This document shows, one piece after another, positions 16,409 to 24,476 of a stretch of DNA of 64,000 nt. Source of the DNA: an uncultured Rhodospirillaceae bacterium (lineage in GTDB: Bacteria; Pseudomonadota; Alphaproteobacteria; Rhodospirillales; Magnetospirillaceae). The DNA lies in the NCBI GenBank assembly GCA_903901915.1, contig CAIUSV010000084.1:1-64000 (forward strand). The letters are read 5' to 3'. Position 1 is the first letter of the stretch. Every line of letters starts with the position of its first letter. The notes below the pieces were generated by a model, which was not told where the DNA came from, ran no database searches, and saw only the letters and a list, made by a program, of their open reading frames with translations. Made by a program: the position numbers and the translations under genes.

Positions 16409-17302
16409 ATGGCTGAAATAAGAATTCTTGCCGTGGATGACGACAGCATTGTTCTGACGTTGTTGCGCGAGTCCATGATCGACGACGGATTCGATGTGGT
16501 ATGCGCCTCTGATGGCCGGCAAGCCATGGAGATACTCAACGACGGCCCCGATGAGTTCGATGCCGTCGTCCTCGATTGGCTGATGCCCGGCATGGACGGC
16601 ATGGACGTCCTGAAAGTCATGGCCGCCGACACCCGCTTTATCGGCCTGCCCGTCATCATGCAGACGTCGCAGGTCGAGGATCATCAGGTCCAGGAGGCGA
16701 TCCAGGCCGGAGCCTACTATTACATCACCAAGCCCTACGATCATGAAACCCTGTTGAGGGTCGTGCGTGCCGCGGTGGAGAAATTCCGCCAGTTCCGCGA
16801 AGGCATGTCGTGGGGGATCGAGGCGACCGCCGGGCTGGCGCTGCTGCGCAGCGGCGTCTTCGAGATCAAAACCCTGTCAGAAGGACACATGGTCTCCAAT
16901 CTTCTGGCTGATCTTGCCGAACGTCCCGCTCCCATTATCAGCGGCCTGTTGGAACTGATCACCAATGCGATCGAGAACGGTAATCTTGGTATCGATTATC
17001 GTGACAAGGCGCGCTTCATCGCGCTTGGCCGGTGGGATGAGGAACTGCGGCGGCGGCTTTATCTGCCCGAGAATGTTGACAAGGTGGTGACCATCACCTT
17101 TTCCGTCTCCGGTGCCGAGGTGACGGTTGACATCCAGGATTGCGGTGCCGGGTTCGATCCGAGCCCCTATCTCAGGCTCGATAAAAGCCGCGCCTATGAT
17201 CCCCATGGCCGGGGTATCGCCATGGCGGCGGCCTTCTCGTTCAAATCCATCGCCTACAGCGACGGCGGCCGTCGCGTACGTATCACGTTCGACGCCGCTT
17301 GA
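16409..17302 (+). CDS. Response regulator with C-terminal HATPase domain (receiver-ATPase)
   Basis: About 297 residues. The receiver is intact: VDDDS, phosphoacceptor Asp in VVLDWLMPGMDG (near residue 54), Thr/Ser in MQTSQVED, and Lys in YITKPYDHE. Residues about 165-297 form a GHKL ATPase domain with an N-box (LLELITNAIENGNLG) and a G1 box (DIQDCGAGFDP), ending in GRGIAMAAAFSF. There is no HisKA His, so it resembles the anti-sigma kinase/phosphatase-type ATPase seen in RsbW-like outputs. ATG 16409 has GGAGCAGGA just upstream. It is first in an operon with two pseudo-receiver genes (17-base gap, then 1-base gap), and a paralogue lies at 43547-44449. Confidence 0.85.
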   Translation: MAEIRILAVDDDSIVLTLLRESMIDDGFDVVCASDGRQAMEILNDGPDEFDAVVLDWLMPGMDGMDVLKVMAADTRFIGLPVIMQTSQVEDHQVQEAIQAGAYYYITKPYDHETLLRVVRAAVEKFRQFREGMSWGIEATAGLALLRSGVFEIKTLSEGHMVSNLLADLAERPAPIISGLLELITNAIENGNLGIDYRDKARFIALGRWDEELRRRLYLPENVDKVVTITFSVSGAEVTVDIQDCGAGFDPSPYLRLDKSRAYDPHGRGIAMAAAFSFKSIAYSDGGRRVRITFDAA

Positions 17303-17319
17303 CCCCCGAGGGCTCCACC

Positions 17320-17865
17320 ATGATGCGCCCCGCCGCGCAGACTCGTGATCATCAGTCATCCTACCGGTTGAGGTCCGGTCTGGTGGTGACGCGGACCCCG
17401 CGCCATCGGCGGATTGTCGAAGACATGCTGGCCATGGCCGATATGCGTCGGGTCGAGCATGTTCCCGACGCCGAGGCGGTCATCTTGAAGCTTCAATACG
17501 AACGGCAGGCGGGCTTCGTGCTTTGCGAGGCGGATGAAAGCACCCGTCACCACCTCGCAATCGCTAAATTCGTTCGTTGGAACAAGGCTTCTCCGTCGAT
17601 ACACCTGCCTATCGTTGCCCTGGGGGATCGCTGGACCCTTCCTTTGGTGAAGGAGGCGCGGGACGCCGGAGTTACGGAAATCATCGGCACGCCAATCGCC
17701 ATCTACGCCTTCATGCGCCGCTTCGTATCGGCGCTGTATCAGGAACGACGGTTCATCATGGCGCCCCTTTATCGTGGTCCGGATCGGCGGAAGCATCCGG
17801 ATATCACATACAAGGGGCCGTGGCGGCGATCTGACGATTCGCCCCAAGCGATCAATCGAGGTTGA
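17320..17865 (+). CDS. Pseudo-receiver protein with GPDRR-type C-terminal tail (paralogue 1)
   Basis: About 181 residues. The fold pattern follows a receiver (LVVTRTPRHRRIVEDML, FVLCEADES, LPIVALGDRW, EIIGTPIAIYAFMRR), but the acidic pair is missing, the phosphoacceptor position is Glu, and the conserved Lys before Pro is missing. The tail YRGPDRRKHPDITYKGPWRR carries a double GPxRR motif also found in paralogues at 17867 and in the protein at 33540. The ATG at 17320 has GAGGG 8 bases upstream. It most likely acts as a non-phosphorylated protein or nucleotide binder in the receiver-HATPase operon. The function is unknown. Confidence 0.75.
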   Translation: MMRPAAQTRDHQSSYRLRSGLVVTRTPRHRRIVEDMLAMADMRRVEHVPDAEAVILKLQYERQAGFVLCEADESTRHHLAIAKFVRWNKASPSIHLPIVALGDRWTLPLVKEARDAGVTEIIGTPIAIYAFMRRFVSALYQERRFIMAPLYRGPDRRKHPDITYKGPWRRSDDSPQAINRG

Positions 17866-17866
17866 T

Positions 17867-18517
17867 ATGCATGGGAGGCTGAAACCTCTGGCATCGTGTT
17901 GTTGTATACTGGCCATATCAGATGATATGTGCCTGAAGGCGACGCGTGATATTCTTTATAATATGAAAATAACAAATTTTGAGATTGTCCGTGATGGCGG
18001 GGCCGCCATTTTCTCATTAAGGAAATCGCCGTTTGTTGACTTTGTTATTTGTCAGGATGACGTTCCGGTTGGTGGGTGTCTGTCTGTCCTGAAGTTTGTC
18101 AGGTTTGACCGGGGATTTTCGCGATCGAATCTTCCCGTTCTTGCCATCGGGTCCAGTTGGACGCATGAGAAGATCGGTGCATATAGGGATGCAGGCGTAT
18201 CGGATATATTAAGTTTTCCGGTGTCGCAATATTCCATGCAGCGCCGGATATTGTCGTCGATATATTCCGAGCGCCAGTTCGTTTCGACCGAGGGCTATTG
18301 CGGTCCGGACCGGCGCCACCGCAACGATCCCGGCTATATGGGGCCGTTCAGGCGGTTCACCGATGTGATCGCGCAGAAAATCACCGTTCACCGCAAGCCC
18401 GCGGCCAAGCCGCCCGCCGCGCCGGAAAGCCGGCCCGCGCCGCCGCCACAGCCGCCGCCGTCTCCGCTCGGCGCCATGTCGCAGGAGGAATTGGCCAAGA
18501 TGCTTGGCAAGAAGTGA
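17867..18517 (+). CDS. Pseudo-receiver protein with GPDRR-type tail (paralogue 2)
   Basis: About 216 residues, starting 1 base after the preceding stop, with GAGG 5-6 bases before the ATG at 17867. It is similar in layout to the upstream protein: ILAISDDMCLKATRDILY, FVICQDDVPVGGCLSVLKFVRF, LPVLAIGSSW, YCGPDRRHRNDPGYMGPFRR. The phosphoacceptor position is Gln and the receiver Lys is absent. A Pro/Ala-rich linker (about residues 180-205) leads to the tail MSQEELAKMLGKK. This looks like a short binding peptide, an unusual add-on not present in paralogue 1. The DNA between 17900 and 18250 is richer in A+T than its neighbours. Confidence 0.7.
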   Translation: MHGRLKPLASCCCILAISDDMCLKATRDILYNMKITNFEIVRDGGAAIFSLRKSPFVDFVICQDDVPVGGCLSVLKFVRFDRGFSRSNLPVLAIGSSWTHEKIGAYRDAGVSDILSFPVSQYSMQRRILSSIYSERQFVSTEGYCGPDRRHRNDPGYMGPFRRFTDVIAQKITVHRKPAAKPPAAPESRPAPPPQPPPSPLGAMSQEELAKMLGKK

Positions 18518-18559
18518 TCTTGGCCTGATGTGCCTTGCCCGCCGTTTCGCGCGGCAGGC

Positions 18560-18589
18560 AAAAGCCCCGGTCCTGCGACCGGGGCTTTT
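18560..18589. terminator. Bidirectional Rho-independent terminator
   Basis: A perfect 13-bp stem, AAAAGCCCCGGTC (18560-18572) pairing with GACCGGGGCTTTT (18577-18589), closes a 4-base CTGC loop. The A and T runs at both ends let it work in both directions. It ends the receiver-HATPase operon and probably also stops transcripts from the convergent ABC solute-binding gene. Confidence 0.9.
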
Positions 18590-18619
18590 CGAGTCCGGCT
18601 TTCCGTCGGGGCTTTCCTA

Positions 18620-18644
18620 GAGTTTCAGCTTGAAGCTGATACTC
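18620..18644. repeat. Imperfect hairpin between convergent genes
   Basis: GAGTTTCAGC at 18620-18629 pairs with GCTGATACTC at 18635-18644 with one T-T mismatch and a 5-base loop. It lies between the terminator at 18560 and a further hairpin at 18706. It has no T-run, so it is not a typical terminator. Confidence 0.4.
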
Positions 18645-18705
18645 CAGGATTCTGGTTGTACGAAAAAGCTGCGCCTTTTCATGGCTCAAACGCCGCTCCG
18701 GCTCA

Positions 18706-18738
18706 AGAGTTTCCCGATTTTTAAATGCGGGAAACTCT
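18706..18738. repeat. Perfect 11-bp inverted repeat overlapping the end of the solute-binding gene
   Basis: AGAGTTTCCCG (18706-18716) pairs with CGGGAAACTCT (18728-18738) around an 11-base T/A-rich loop. The right arm overlaps the stop codon of the minus-strand ABC solute-binding gene. It may stabilise the mRNA 3' end. Its AGAGTTTC arm is also present at 18619-18626. Confidence 0.5.
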
Positions 18739-19903
18739 AATTGATGATCACCCAGTCGCCCCGGCGGACCTCAAGCAGGCGCAACGAGTCGAAGGACAGG
18801 CCGTTATGGTCGGTCTCGCTCATATTGAAGACGCCGTTGGCTCCCACCAGATCGTTGGTCTTTTCGATGGCATCACGGACCTTTTCCTTGTCCATGCTGC
18901 CCGCCCGCTTGATCGCGTCGGCAAAGATGAGCATGGCGTCGAAGGCGTTGGAACCGAAAGCCGAAACGGATTCCTTGTAACGGGCCTCGTATCGCTTCTG
19001 GTAGTCCTTCACCACCGGGGCCTGACGATCGGAATCGGGCAGCTTGTCGGCGACCACGGCGGTGGCGGCCGGAATACGCATCCCTTCCGCCGCTTCCTTG
19101 GCCATGGCGATGAAATCCTTCGAGGCGACGCCATGGGAATGGTAGGTGGGCAGCTTCATATCCAACTGGCGGTAATTGCGGCTGACCACCGCCGGGCCTT
19201 GTCCCAGGCCCCAAATGATCAGCGCCTGGGGGTCGGCGTTGCTGCGGATCTTGGTCAGCTGCGGGGTCATGTCGGCATCCTTGGCCCCGTAGGTTTCATC
19301 GGCGACGATCTGGACGCCGTAGGACGGGGCCACGGCCATGATCTGCTCGCGGCCGGATTTGCCGAACGCCGAGTCCTCGGACAGCAACGCCACCTTGGTC
19401 AAGCCGCGCGCCTTCATGTCGACGAACACTTTCTCGGCGGCCATCCGGTCGGTATGGGGAATCTTGAAGACCCATTTGCGCACCGGATTGACGATGACGA
19501 TCGCCCCGGCGTTGGAGATGAAGGGAATGCCGGCCTTTTCCGCCAGCGGGACCACCGCCATGGTGGTGGCGGTGGTGCTGGCGCCGATCAGGATATCGAC
19601 GCCGTCGTTCTCGATCAGGCGCTTGGCCAGGGAGGCCGCCTTGTCGGGGGCGCCGCCGTCGTCATACATCACCATCTCGATCTGACGTCCGAGCAGGCCG
19701 CCGGAAGCATTGAGGCGGGCCACCTCCAGTTCCATGGTCTTCTTCGCCGGTTCGCCGAGAAATGATGCCGGCCCCGTCACCGACAGGAAGGTTCCGATCC
19801 GAATGGGTTGCTCGGCCGCCTGCGCGGTTCCCGTCAACGCCGCCAAAGCCAGCGTCGCGACACCAAGCGTCAGGGTTCTGAAAGTCTCCAGGATATCGCG
19901 CAT
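18737..19903 (-). CDS. Orphan periplasmic ABC solute-binding protein, branched-chain amino acid/aromatic type
   Basis: About 388 residues, Peripla_BP_6 fold, with a Sec leader ending AALTGTAQA-AEQ. The ligand-binding pattern (TGPASFLGEPAKKTMEL, YDDGGAPDKAASLAKRLI, IPFISNAG, SHGVASKDF) closely follows the second solute-binding protein at 60183, so they are paralogues. The start at ATG 19903 has GGGAGGG 4-5 bases upstream. No permease or ATPase is next to it, so it must share a transporter or act as a sensor. A MarR-type operator lies 44-59 bases upstream, so it is probably controlled by the adjacent MarR together with the methyltransferase genes. Ligand unknown; methoxylated aromatics are an inference from context. 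Confidence 0.85.
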   Translation of the reverse strand: MRDILETFRTLTLGVATLALAALTGTAQAAEQPIRIGTFLSVTGPASFLGEPAKKTMELEVARLNASGGLLGRQIEMVMYDDGGAPDKAASLAKRLIENDGVDILIGASTTATTMAVVPLAEKAGIPFISNAGAIVIVNPVRKWVFKIPHTDRMAAEKVFVDMKARGLTKVALLSEDSAFGKSGREQIMAVAPSYGVQIVADETYGAKDADMTPQLTKIRSNADPQALIIWGLGQGPAVVSRNYRQLDMKLPTYHSHGVASKDFIAMAKEAAEGMRIPAATAVVADKLPDSDRQAPVVKDYQKRYEARYKESVSAFGSNAFDAMLIFADAIKRAGSMDKEKVRDAIEKTNDLVGANGVFNMSETDHNGLSFDSLRLLEVRRGDWVIIN

Positions 19904-19946
19904 GTTCCCTCCCACTTTTTTAACGAGATTTGTCTCGTCTATTGTG

Positions 19947-19962
19947 AGTTGAACTATCAACT
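19947..19962. promoter_or_regulatory. MarR-type operator, copy 1
   Basis: The inverted repeat AGTTGA-N4-TCAACT (centre ACTA) lies 44 bases upstream of the solute-binding start at 19903. The same arms with the same 4-base spacer recur at 20656-20671, on the other side of the marR gene. Repeat arms of this size and A/T-rich composition are typical of MarR-family sites. Confidence 0.75.
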
Positions 19963-20084
19963 GGATTCGGCGGCGGAGTCAACATGCCGAGATTGCGTCC
20001 CGAAGAGCGGCGTCCTATCTATCGCTATTCTGGGGTGTTCGCCCCCGGGGATGTGTTCGGAAAAAGCAGGCGTTCGGGTCACTG

Positions 20085-20612
20085 ATGAAAATCGCGAAAT
20101 CCACCGCAGCGGTGAAAGGCGCCCAGCCCCAGGTTGATGGCGCCATGGTCAAATGGACGTTGGACCTGGAGCGCTATGTTCCGGCTTTGCTGGTTTTTCT
20201 GGCGAACAAGATCACCAACGGCGCCTCCAACCTTTACCGCAAGAACTTTGGCGTCGGCGTCATCGAGTGGCGATGCATGGGGCTGATCGCCATCGAACCC
20301 TGGGCGTCGCCCAATCGGATCTGTCAGGTTATCGGGTTGGACAAGGCGGCGGTCAGTCGCAGCATTCGCTCGCTGGAAAAGAAGGCCTTGGTGGAGGTTC
20401 GCTCCAGCAGCCAGCGCGCCCGTTTCCTCGAGGTCGCCCTGACCGAGACGGGATGCCGACTGTACGACAGGATGATCCAGGTGGCCTTCGAGAGGGAAGG
20501 GCGGTTGTTGGCGGACATCACGCCGCAAGAGCGCGAGGCGCTTATCAGCATGCTCAACCGCATGCATCAACGGATTCCCACCGTCAACGGACCCATCGAC
20601 ATTCCGCGATAG
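20085..20612 (+). CDS. MarR-family transcriptional regulator
   Basis: 175 residues with a winged-helix core: EWRCMGLIAIEPWASPNRICQV, IGLDKAAVSRSIRSLEKKAL as the recognition helix, and a beta wing around VRSSSQRARFLEVALTETG. The length and layout are normal for the family. It is bracketed by two copies of AGTTGA-N4-TCAACT, one facing the solute-binding gene and one facing the corrinoid methyltransferase genes, so it most likely represses both and responds to a small aromatic or methylated substrate. ATG 20085 is chosen; no strong ribosome site is visible. No operator lies clearly in front of its own gene, apart from the shared region at 19947. Confidence 0.88.
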   Translation: MKIAKSTAAVKGAQPQVDGAMVKWTLDLERYVPALLVFLANKITNGASNLYRKNFGVGVIEWRCMGLIAIEPWASPNRICQVIGLDKAAVSRSIRSLEKKALVEVRSSSQRARFLEVALTETGCRLYDRMIQVAFEREGRLLADITPQEREALISMLNRMHQRIPTVNGPIDIPR

Positions 20613-20655
20613 GCCGGGCCGTTCGATGGCGTAGCGCCTTCGGTGTCGCGAAACG

Positions 20656-20671
20656 AGTTGATAATTCAACT
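20656..20671. promoter_or_regulatory. MarR-type operator, copy 2
   Basis: AGTTGATAATTCAACT, with the same outer arms AGTTGA/TCAACT as the site at 19947, lies 167 bases before the corrinoid protein start. The flanking bases (GAG before, CAC after) extend the palindrome to 18 bases. It marks the promoter of the corrinoid-methyltransferase operon. Confidence 0.78.
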
Positions 20672-20837
20672 CACATCCGCTATCTAGGATTCACCACAAG
20701 CCCGACGATCAAGCAATGCGGGCGGAAACGGGGATGGAACCAAGCCGGCGGATAATTCCGCTCGCAAGCGCCGCCGTGCGCATGCTCCCGCGTTTCCCGA
20801 AGGTTATCGCGTCGATACCGCGTGAGGGAGGCTGCTC

Positions 20838-21488
20838 ATGACCGATGAAGAAAAGCGACTGGTGGACCTGCTGTCCTCGATGGAGGAGGACGAAGCCCTG
20901 GCCCTGGCCAAACGGATGCTGCTGGAAGACCACAAGGACCCGATCCGGGTGTTGGAACTTTGCCGCTTGGCCATGGATGCCGTCGGCAAGCTGTTCGCGG
21001 AAGGGGAGTACTTCCTGCCGGAACTGGTGCTGGCCGGCGAGATGCTGGAGCAGATTTCCGCCATCGCCAAGCCGCTCATCACCCAGAGCGGCGGAGCGGC
21101 GGCCAAGAAACGGGGTAAGGTGCTGATCGGCACCGTCCACGGCGACCTGCACGACATCGGCAAGAACATCGTCTGCTTCATGCTCGACATCAACGGCTTC
21201 GAGGTCAAGGACATCGGCATCGACGTGCCGGTCAAGACCTTCATCGAAGAGATCAACGCCTTTCAGCCCGATGTGGTCGGCTTGTCCGGCTTTCTTACCC
21301 TGGCCTTTGATTCCATGAAGGAAACCATCGCCGCTTTCGAGAGCGAAGGCGTGCGCCAGGGCTTCAAGATCATGATCGGCGGCGGCCAGATCGACGAAAC
21401 CGTCCGCGCCTATACCGGCGCCGATGCCTTCGGCGTCAATGCCGTCGAGGCGGTCAATCTGTGCAAGAAATGGCTGGAGGCGGCGTGA
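20838..21488 (+). CDS. Corrinoid (B12-binding) methyltransferase protein
   Basis: 216 residues. The N-terminal helical cap (about residues 5-85) and the C-terminal Rossmann B12-binding domain match MtbC/MttC/MtgC-type corrinoid proteins. The signature GDLHDIGKN near residue 101 gives the His lower ligand to cobalt, followed by LSGFLTLAFDSM and IGGGQIDETVRAYTGADAFG. It carries the methyl group between a substrate:corrinoid methyltransferase and an acceptor. The next gene begins at the last base of its stop codon, so the two are translationally coupled. A MarR operator lies upstream. Cobalt must be kept reduced, but no RamA-like activator is seen here. Confidence 0.92.
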   Translation: MTDEEKRLVDLLSSMEEDEALALAKRMLLEDHKDPIRVLELCRLAMDAVGKLFAEGEYFLPELVLAGEMLEQISAIAKPLITQSGGAAAKKRGKVLIGTVHGDLHDIGKNIVCFMLDINGFEVKDIGIDVPVKTFIEEINAFQPDVVGLSGFLTLAFDSMKETIAAFESEGVRQGFKIMIGGGQIDETVRAYTGADAFGVNAVEAVNLCKKWLEAA

Positions 21489-22750
21489 TGAATACTCCCG
21501 CGGGGACTGCCGAGGCCAAGGCCCAGTTTGACGTCCGCTGGCGCCGCATCCAAGATTGCGTCGCGCTGAAGCAACCGGACCGGATGCCCGTGGTCATGTA
21601 CGGCACCTTCTGGTTCGCCAGGTATGGCGGCATCAGCTTCAAGGAGCTGATGTACGATTACGAAAAGGCCAAGGAAATCACCGAGCGGGCCGTGCTGGAG
21701 TTCGAGCCGGACGCCGTCGCTCCGCTGGTGGGGGCCACGGCCCTGGGGCGGGTGTTCGAGGCGGTGGACTTCAAGCAACTCCAGTGGCCGGGCCACGGGG
21801 TCGGCGACAACCAGCCCTATCAGTACCTGGATCGCGAGTATATGAAGCCCGAGGAGTTTCCGGCGCTGTTGCAAGACCCCACCGGCTTTTATCTGAATTC
21901 CTATCTGCCTCGGATCTTTGGCGCCTTCGAGGGGTTCGACGCGTTTCCCGCCTTTCCGGGGATGTTCTATTTTCGCGCGATTACCGGTCTCAGGCCGCTG
22001 GCCAGCCCCGAATTCCGCAAGTCTTTGCAGCGTGTGCTGGATGCGGCCGACGAGGTCGACCGCTACATGACCCATGCGGCCGAGTGGAACCGCCGCATCA
22101 CCAGTCTCGGCTATCCCTTGATCAACGGCAGCAATTCCGGCGCGCCCTATGACGTGATCGCCGACTATTTCCGTGGCGCCACCGGCATGATGAAGGATCT
22201 ATTTCGCAACAAGGAGTTGCTTCTCGAAACCATCGAGATGATGCGCCGGAACCTGACCCGGATGACCATCGCCAACGCCAAGGCGACGGGCAACCCCATC
22301 GTCATGATTCCCATCCATTGGGCCCCCGATGCCTTCATGTCCAGAAAGCAGTTCGAGGAATTCTGGTGGCCCAGCTTCCGCCAAATGATGCTCGACCTGA
22401 TCGATGCCGACCTGATCCCCATGCCGCTGTGGGAAGCCGACTGCACCAAGCGGCTGGAGATCATCCGGGATGTTCCGCCCGGCAAGTGCATCTACTGGTT
22501 CGAGCGCACCGACATGGTCAAGGCGTTCGAGGTGCTGGGGGACGTGGTCGCGCTGCGCGGCAATCTGTCGCCGTCGATGATGACCACCGGAACCCCCGCC
22601 GATGTCGATGCCGCGGTCAAGCATCTGGTGGACAATGTCTGGGCCAGGGGAGGGAACCTGATTCTGGACACCGCCTTCGGCATTCCCGATGAAACCCCGG
22701 TGGAGAACGTGCGGGCCATGTTCGCCGCCGCCCGCAAGTATACCGGCTGA
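21488..22750 (+). CDS. UroD-fold methyltransferase (MtaA/MtbA-like), probable partner of the corrinoid protein
   Basis: About 420 residues in the uroporphyrinogen decarboxylase superfamily, used in anaerobic methyl transfer. Marks include the RIQDCVALKQPDRMPVVMYG start, VMIPIHWAPDAFMSRKQFEEF, and the C-terminal VVALRGNLSPSMMTTGTP block. In MtaA the zinc is held by HxC; the equivalent region here reads LWEADCTKR, so Glu/Asp-Cys would replace His-x-Cys. A true UroD (heme synthesis) is unlikely because of this, the length and the neighbour. ATG 21488 overlaps the corrinoid stop (TGATG) and has GGAGG 8 bases upstream. It may transfer methyl from a methoxylated or methylamine-type substrate or to a cofactor; the direction is unknown. 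Confidence 0.8.
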   Translation: MNTPAGTAEAKAQFDVRWRRIQDCVALKQPDRMPVVMYGTFWFARYGGISFKELMYDYEKAKEITERAVLEFEPDAVAPLVGATALGRVFEAVDFKQLQWPGHGVGDNQPYQYLDREYMKPEEFPALLQDPTGFYLNSYLPRIFGAFEGFDAFPAFPGMFYFRAITGLRPLASPEFRKSLQRVLDAADEVDRYMTHAAEWNRRITSLGYPLINGSNSGAPYDVIADYFRGATGMMKDLFRNKELLLETIEMMRRNLTRMTIANAKATGNPIVMIPIHWAPDAFMSRKQFEEFWWPSFRQMMLDLIDADLIPMPLWEADCTKRLEIIRDVPPGKCIYWFERTDMVKAFEVLGDVVALRGNLSPSMMTTGTPADVDAAVKHLVDNVWARGGNLILDTAFGIPDETPVENVRAMFAAARKYTG

Positions 22751-22761
22751 AAGGTTGACGG

Positions 22762-23118
22762 CTAATCGTTGTGCGGTCTGGAATAGTCGATTTGTGTCTT
22801 GATCGACATCAGCTCGGCGCTGACGGAATCGACCAACTTATCGAGTAGTTCCGTAATATGAACGTTGAATGAATTGGCGTATTCAACTGCTTCTAGGGCA
22901 TATCTCTGTGCGCTGATTGTGTCTCCGCGCGAGATTGCCGCACCGATAATAGACGAATATCGAGCAAGCTCGGTCCTTGCCTCATGAATGCGCCTATTCA
23001 GGCTGGTGTCGCCATTGTCGTTGCTGGCGAAATATCCGGCGCTACGCGATGAATCGTGTGTGTTCGGCATTGATCCAGGCCCCAGATCACTCGTTCCTAT
23101 ACTATCTCCGGGCGCCAT
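22762..23118 (-). CDS. Hypothetical small helical protein
   Basis: About 118 residues, mostly helical, with no membrane segment and no recognised family. The core (NRRIHEARTELARYSSIIGAA, ISRGDTISAQRYALEAVEYA, VSAELMSIKTQID) suggests a helical bundle. The open frame extends to 23238, but ATG 23118 or 23070 are more likely. A copy of the 16-bp palindrome lies at 23130-23145, directly before the ATG at 23118, so the lower start (23070) may fit better with a promoter there. It is the last minus-strand gene before the solute-binding/kinase pair. Confidence 0.5.
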   Translation of the reverse strand: MAPGDSIGTSDLGPGSMPNTHDSSRSAGYFASNDNGDTSLNRRIHEARTELARYSSIIGAAISRGDTISAQRYALEAVEYANSFNVHITELLDKLVDSVSAELMSIKTQIDYSRPHND

Positions 23119-23129
23119 GATGAATTTAT

Positions 23130-23145
23130 AGTCCCAAATCGCACT
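23130..23145. promoter_or_regulatory. 16-bp palindrome, copy 3, with one degenerate half
   Basis: AGTCCCAAATCGCACT: the left half is exact and the right half has two changes. It is followed by GTCAT; the related copy at 40140 has an exact left half and GTTCT at the same place. The exact half faces the minus-strand helical gene. Confidence 0.6.
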
Positions 23146-23444
23146 GTCATTCACTATTCCATGAGGCCGCGCCAGCTCCGAGCTGACGAGGATCTCTGTC
23201 CATGAAGTATATGCATTCCAAAAAACGTATGGCGTCAAATCAATACTGTAGTGCTAACATCAAGGCGCGATCCCTGTTTGGGCTGTCCAGGCGGCTTGGG
23301 CAATCACGGCATTAGGGGGGGCGGCATGTTCCGCGAACGGGTCAAACTCGTGATGACCGTCCTCAGTCCGCCCCGATCCTCTCCGGATTGCGAAAATAAG
23401 TTTCACCGCTATTCGCCGTACCCTTGATATTTTTGGAATACAGC

Positions 23445-24407
23445 ATGAATAAAGTACGCAACAGCGCCGAGCTTATATCTCGAATCGCCGTGGCCTTCTG
23501 GTCGATGGTATTTAGCGGTAATAATGGATGCGTATCATTTATAGATGAGATTGCCCGTTCATCGCGATGCCGGATTTTGACGATCTGTACGGCATGCGGG
23601 TTACTCGTCCTTGTCGGTTCTATCCCCGCATCAGCTCAGGTCGCGACCACGCCGAGCTATTCGTTTGGCATCGTTCCGCAACAGGCCGCCTCGCGGCTGG
23701 CATCGACCTGGGGCCCCCTTCTCGCCAAGATCGCCAGGGACTCGGGAGTGAACTTGAGTTTCAAGACAGCTCCCGATATTCCAACATTTTATCAACGCGT
23801 GGAATCCGGAGAGTATGACATAGCGTATTTGAACCCGTATCAGTACATAAGTGCCCACTCCCAGGTTGGATTCGAGGCTATTGCCAAGGAAAAGGCACGT
23901 AAAATTCAGGGAATCGTCGTCGTCAAGGCGGATAGCCCCATTCGTGTCTTGGAAAACCTCAAGGGAGTGACCGTGGCATTCCCTTCGCCCCAGTCGTTTG
24001 CCGCGAGCATTCTGCCCCGAGCCGCGCTGAGGAGTAAGGGGATTGCCATCGAGGCGAAGAATGTTGGTTCGCACGAATCCGTTTATCTCGCCGTGGCGAG
24101 TGGACTATTGCCGGCGGGAGGAGGCATCGTTCGTACACTTGAAACCATGCCGCCGGAAATTCAGGCAAGCTTGAGGATTCTTTGGTCTACCGAAAAATTC
24201 ACCCCGCATGCCATCGCCATTCATCCCCGAGTTCCCGCAGGTCATGTTGACCGCCTGCTACGGGTGATGCTGGCGCTTGAGGACAGCGAAGAGGGGCGCG
24301 GCTTGCTGGCGGCAATCGGCTTCAACGGTATCGAGGTGGCGAAGAATTCGGATTGGGATGATATCCGGCAATTGGAGATTACTCCGGCCGAGGCGCTCGG
24401 AAAATAG
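23445..24407 (+). CDS. Periplasmic phosphonate/phosphite-type solute-binding protein (PhnD-like) paired with a kinase
   Basis: About 320 residues. A hydrophobic leader ending SIPASA-QVATT is preceded by an N-terminal extension of about 45 residues, so a start later than ATG 23445 is possible. The mature part has a periplasmic type II binding fold: FGIVPQQAASRLASTWGPLL, the YDIAYLNPYQY strand, KGVTVAFPSPQSFAASILP and VYLAVASGLLPAGGG, as in PhnD-like proteins. No ABC permease or ATPase follows; a histidine kinase starts 70 bases downstream. I infer it delivers ligand to that sensor, as TorT does for TorS, rather than feeding transport. Confidence 0.8.
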   Translation: MNKVRNSAELISRIAVAFWSMVFSGNNGCVSFIDEIARSSRCRILTICTACGLLVLVGSIPASAQVATTPSYSFGIVPQQAASRLASTWGPLLAKIARDSGVNLSFKTAPDIPTFYQRVESGEYDIAYLNPYQYISAHSQVGFEAIAKEKARKIQGIVVVKADSPIRVLENLKGVTVAFPSPQSFAASILPRAALRSKGIAIEAKNVGSHESVYLAVASGLLPAGGGIVRTLETMPPEIQASLRILWSTEKFTPHAIAIHPRVPAGHVDRLLRVMLALEDSEEGRGLLAAIGFNGIEVAKNSDWDDIRQLEITPAEALGK

Positions 24408-24476
24408 GTCGCCAAATAACATGTGTTCGATACGTCATGGCTGATTTTTTTATAAATAGTGTGCGGGTGCATCGGT

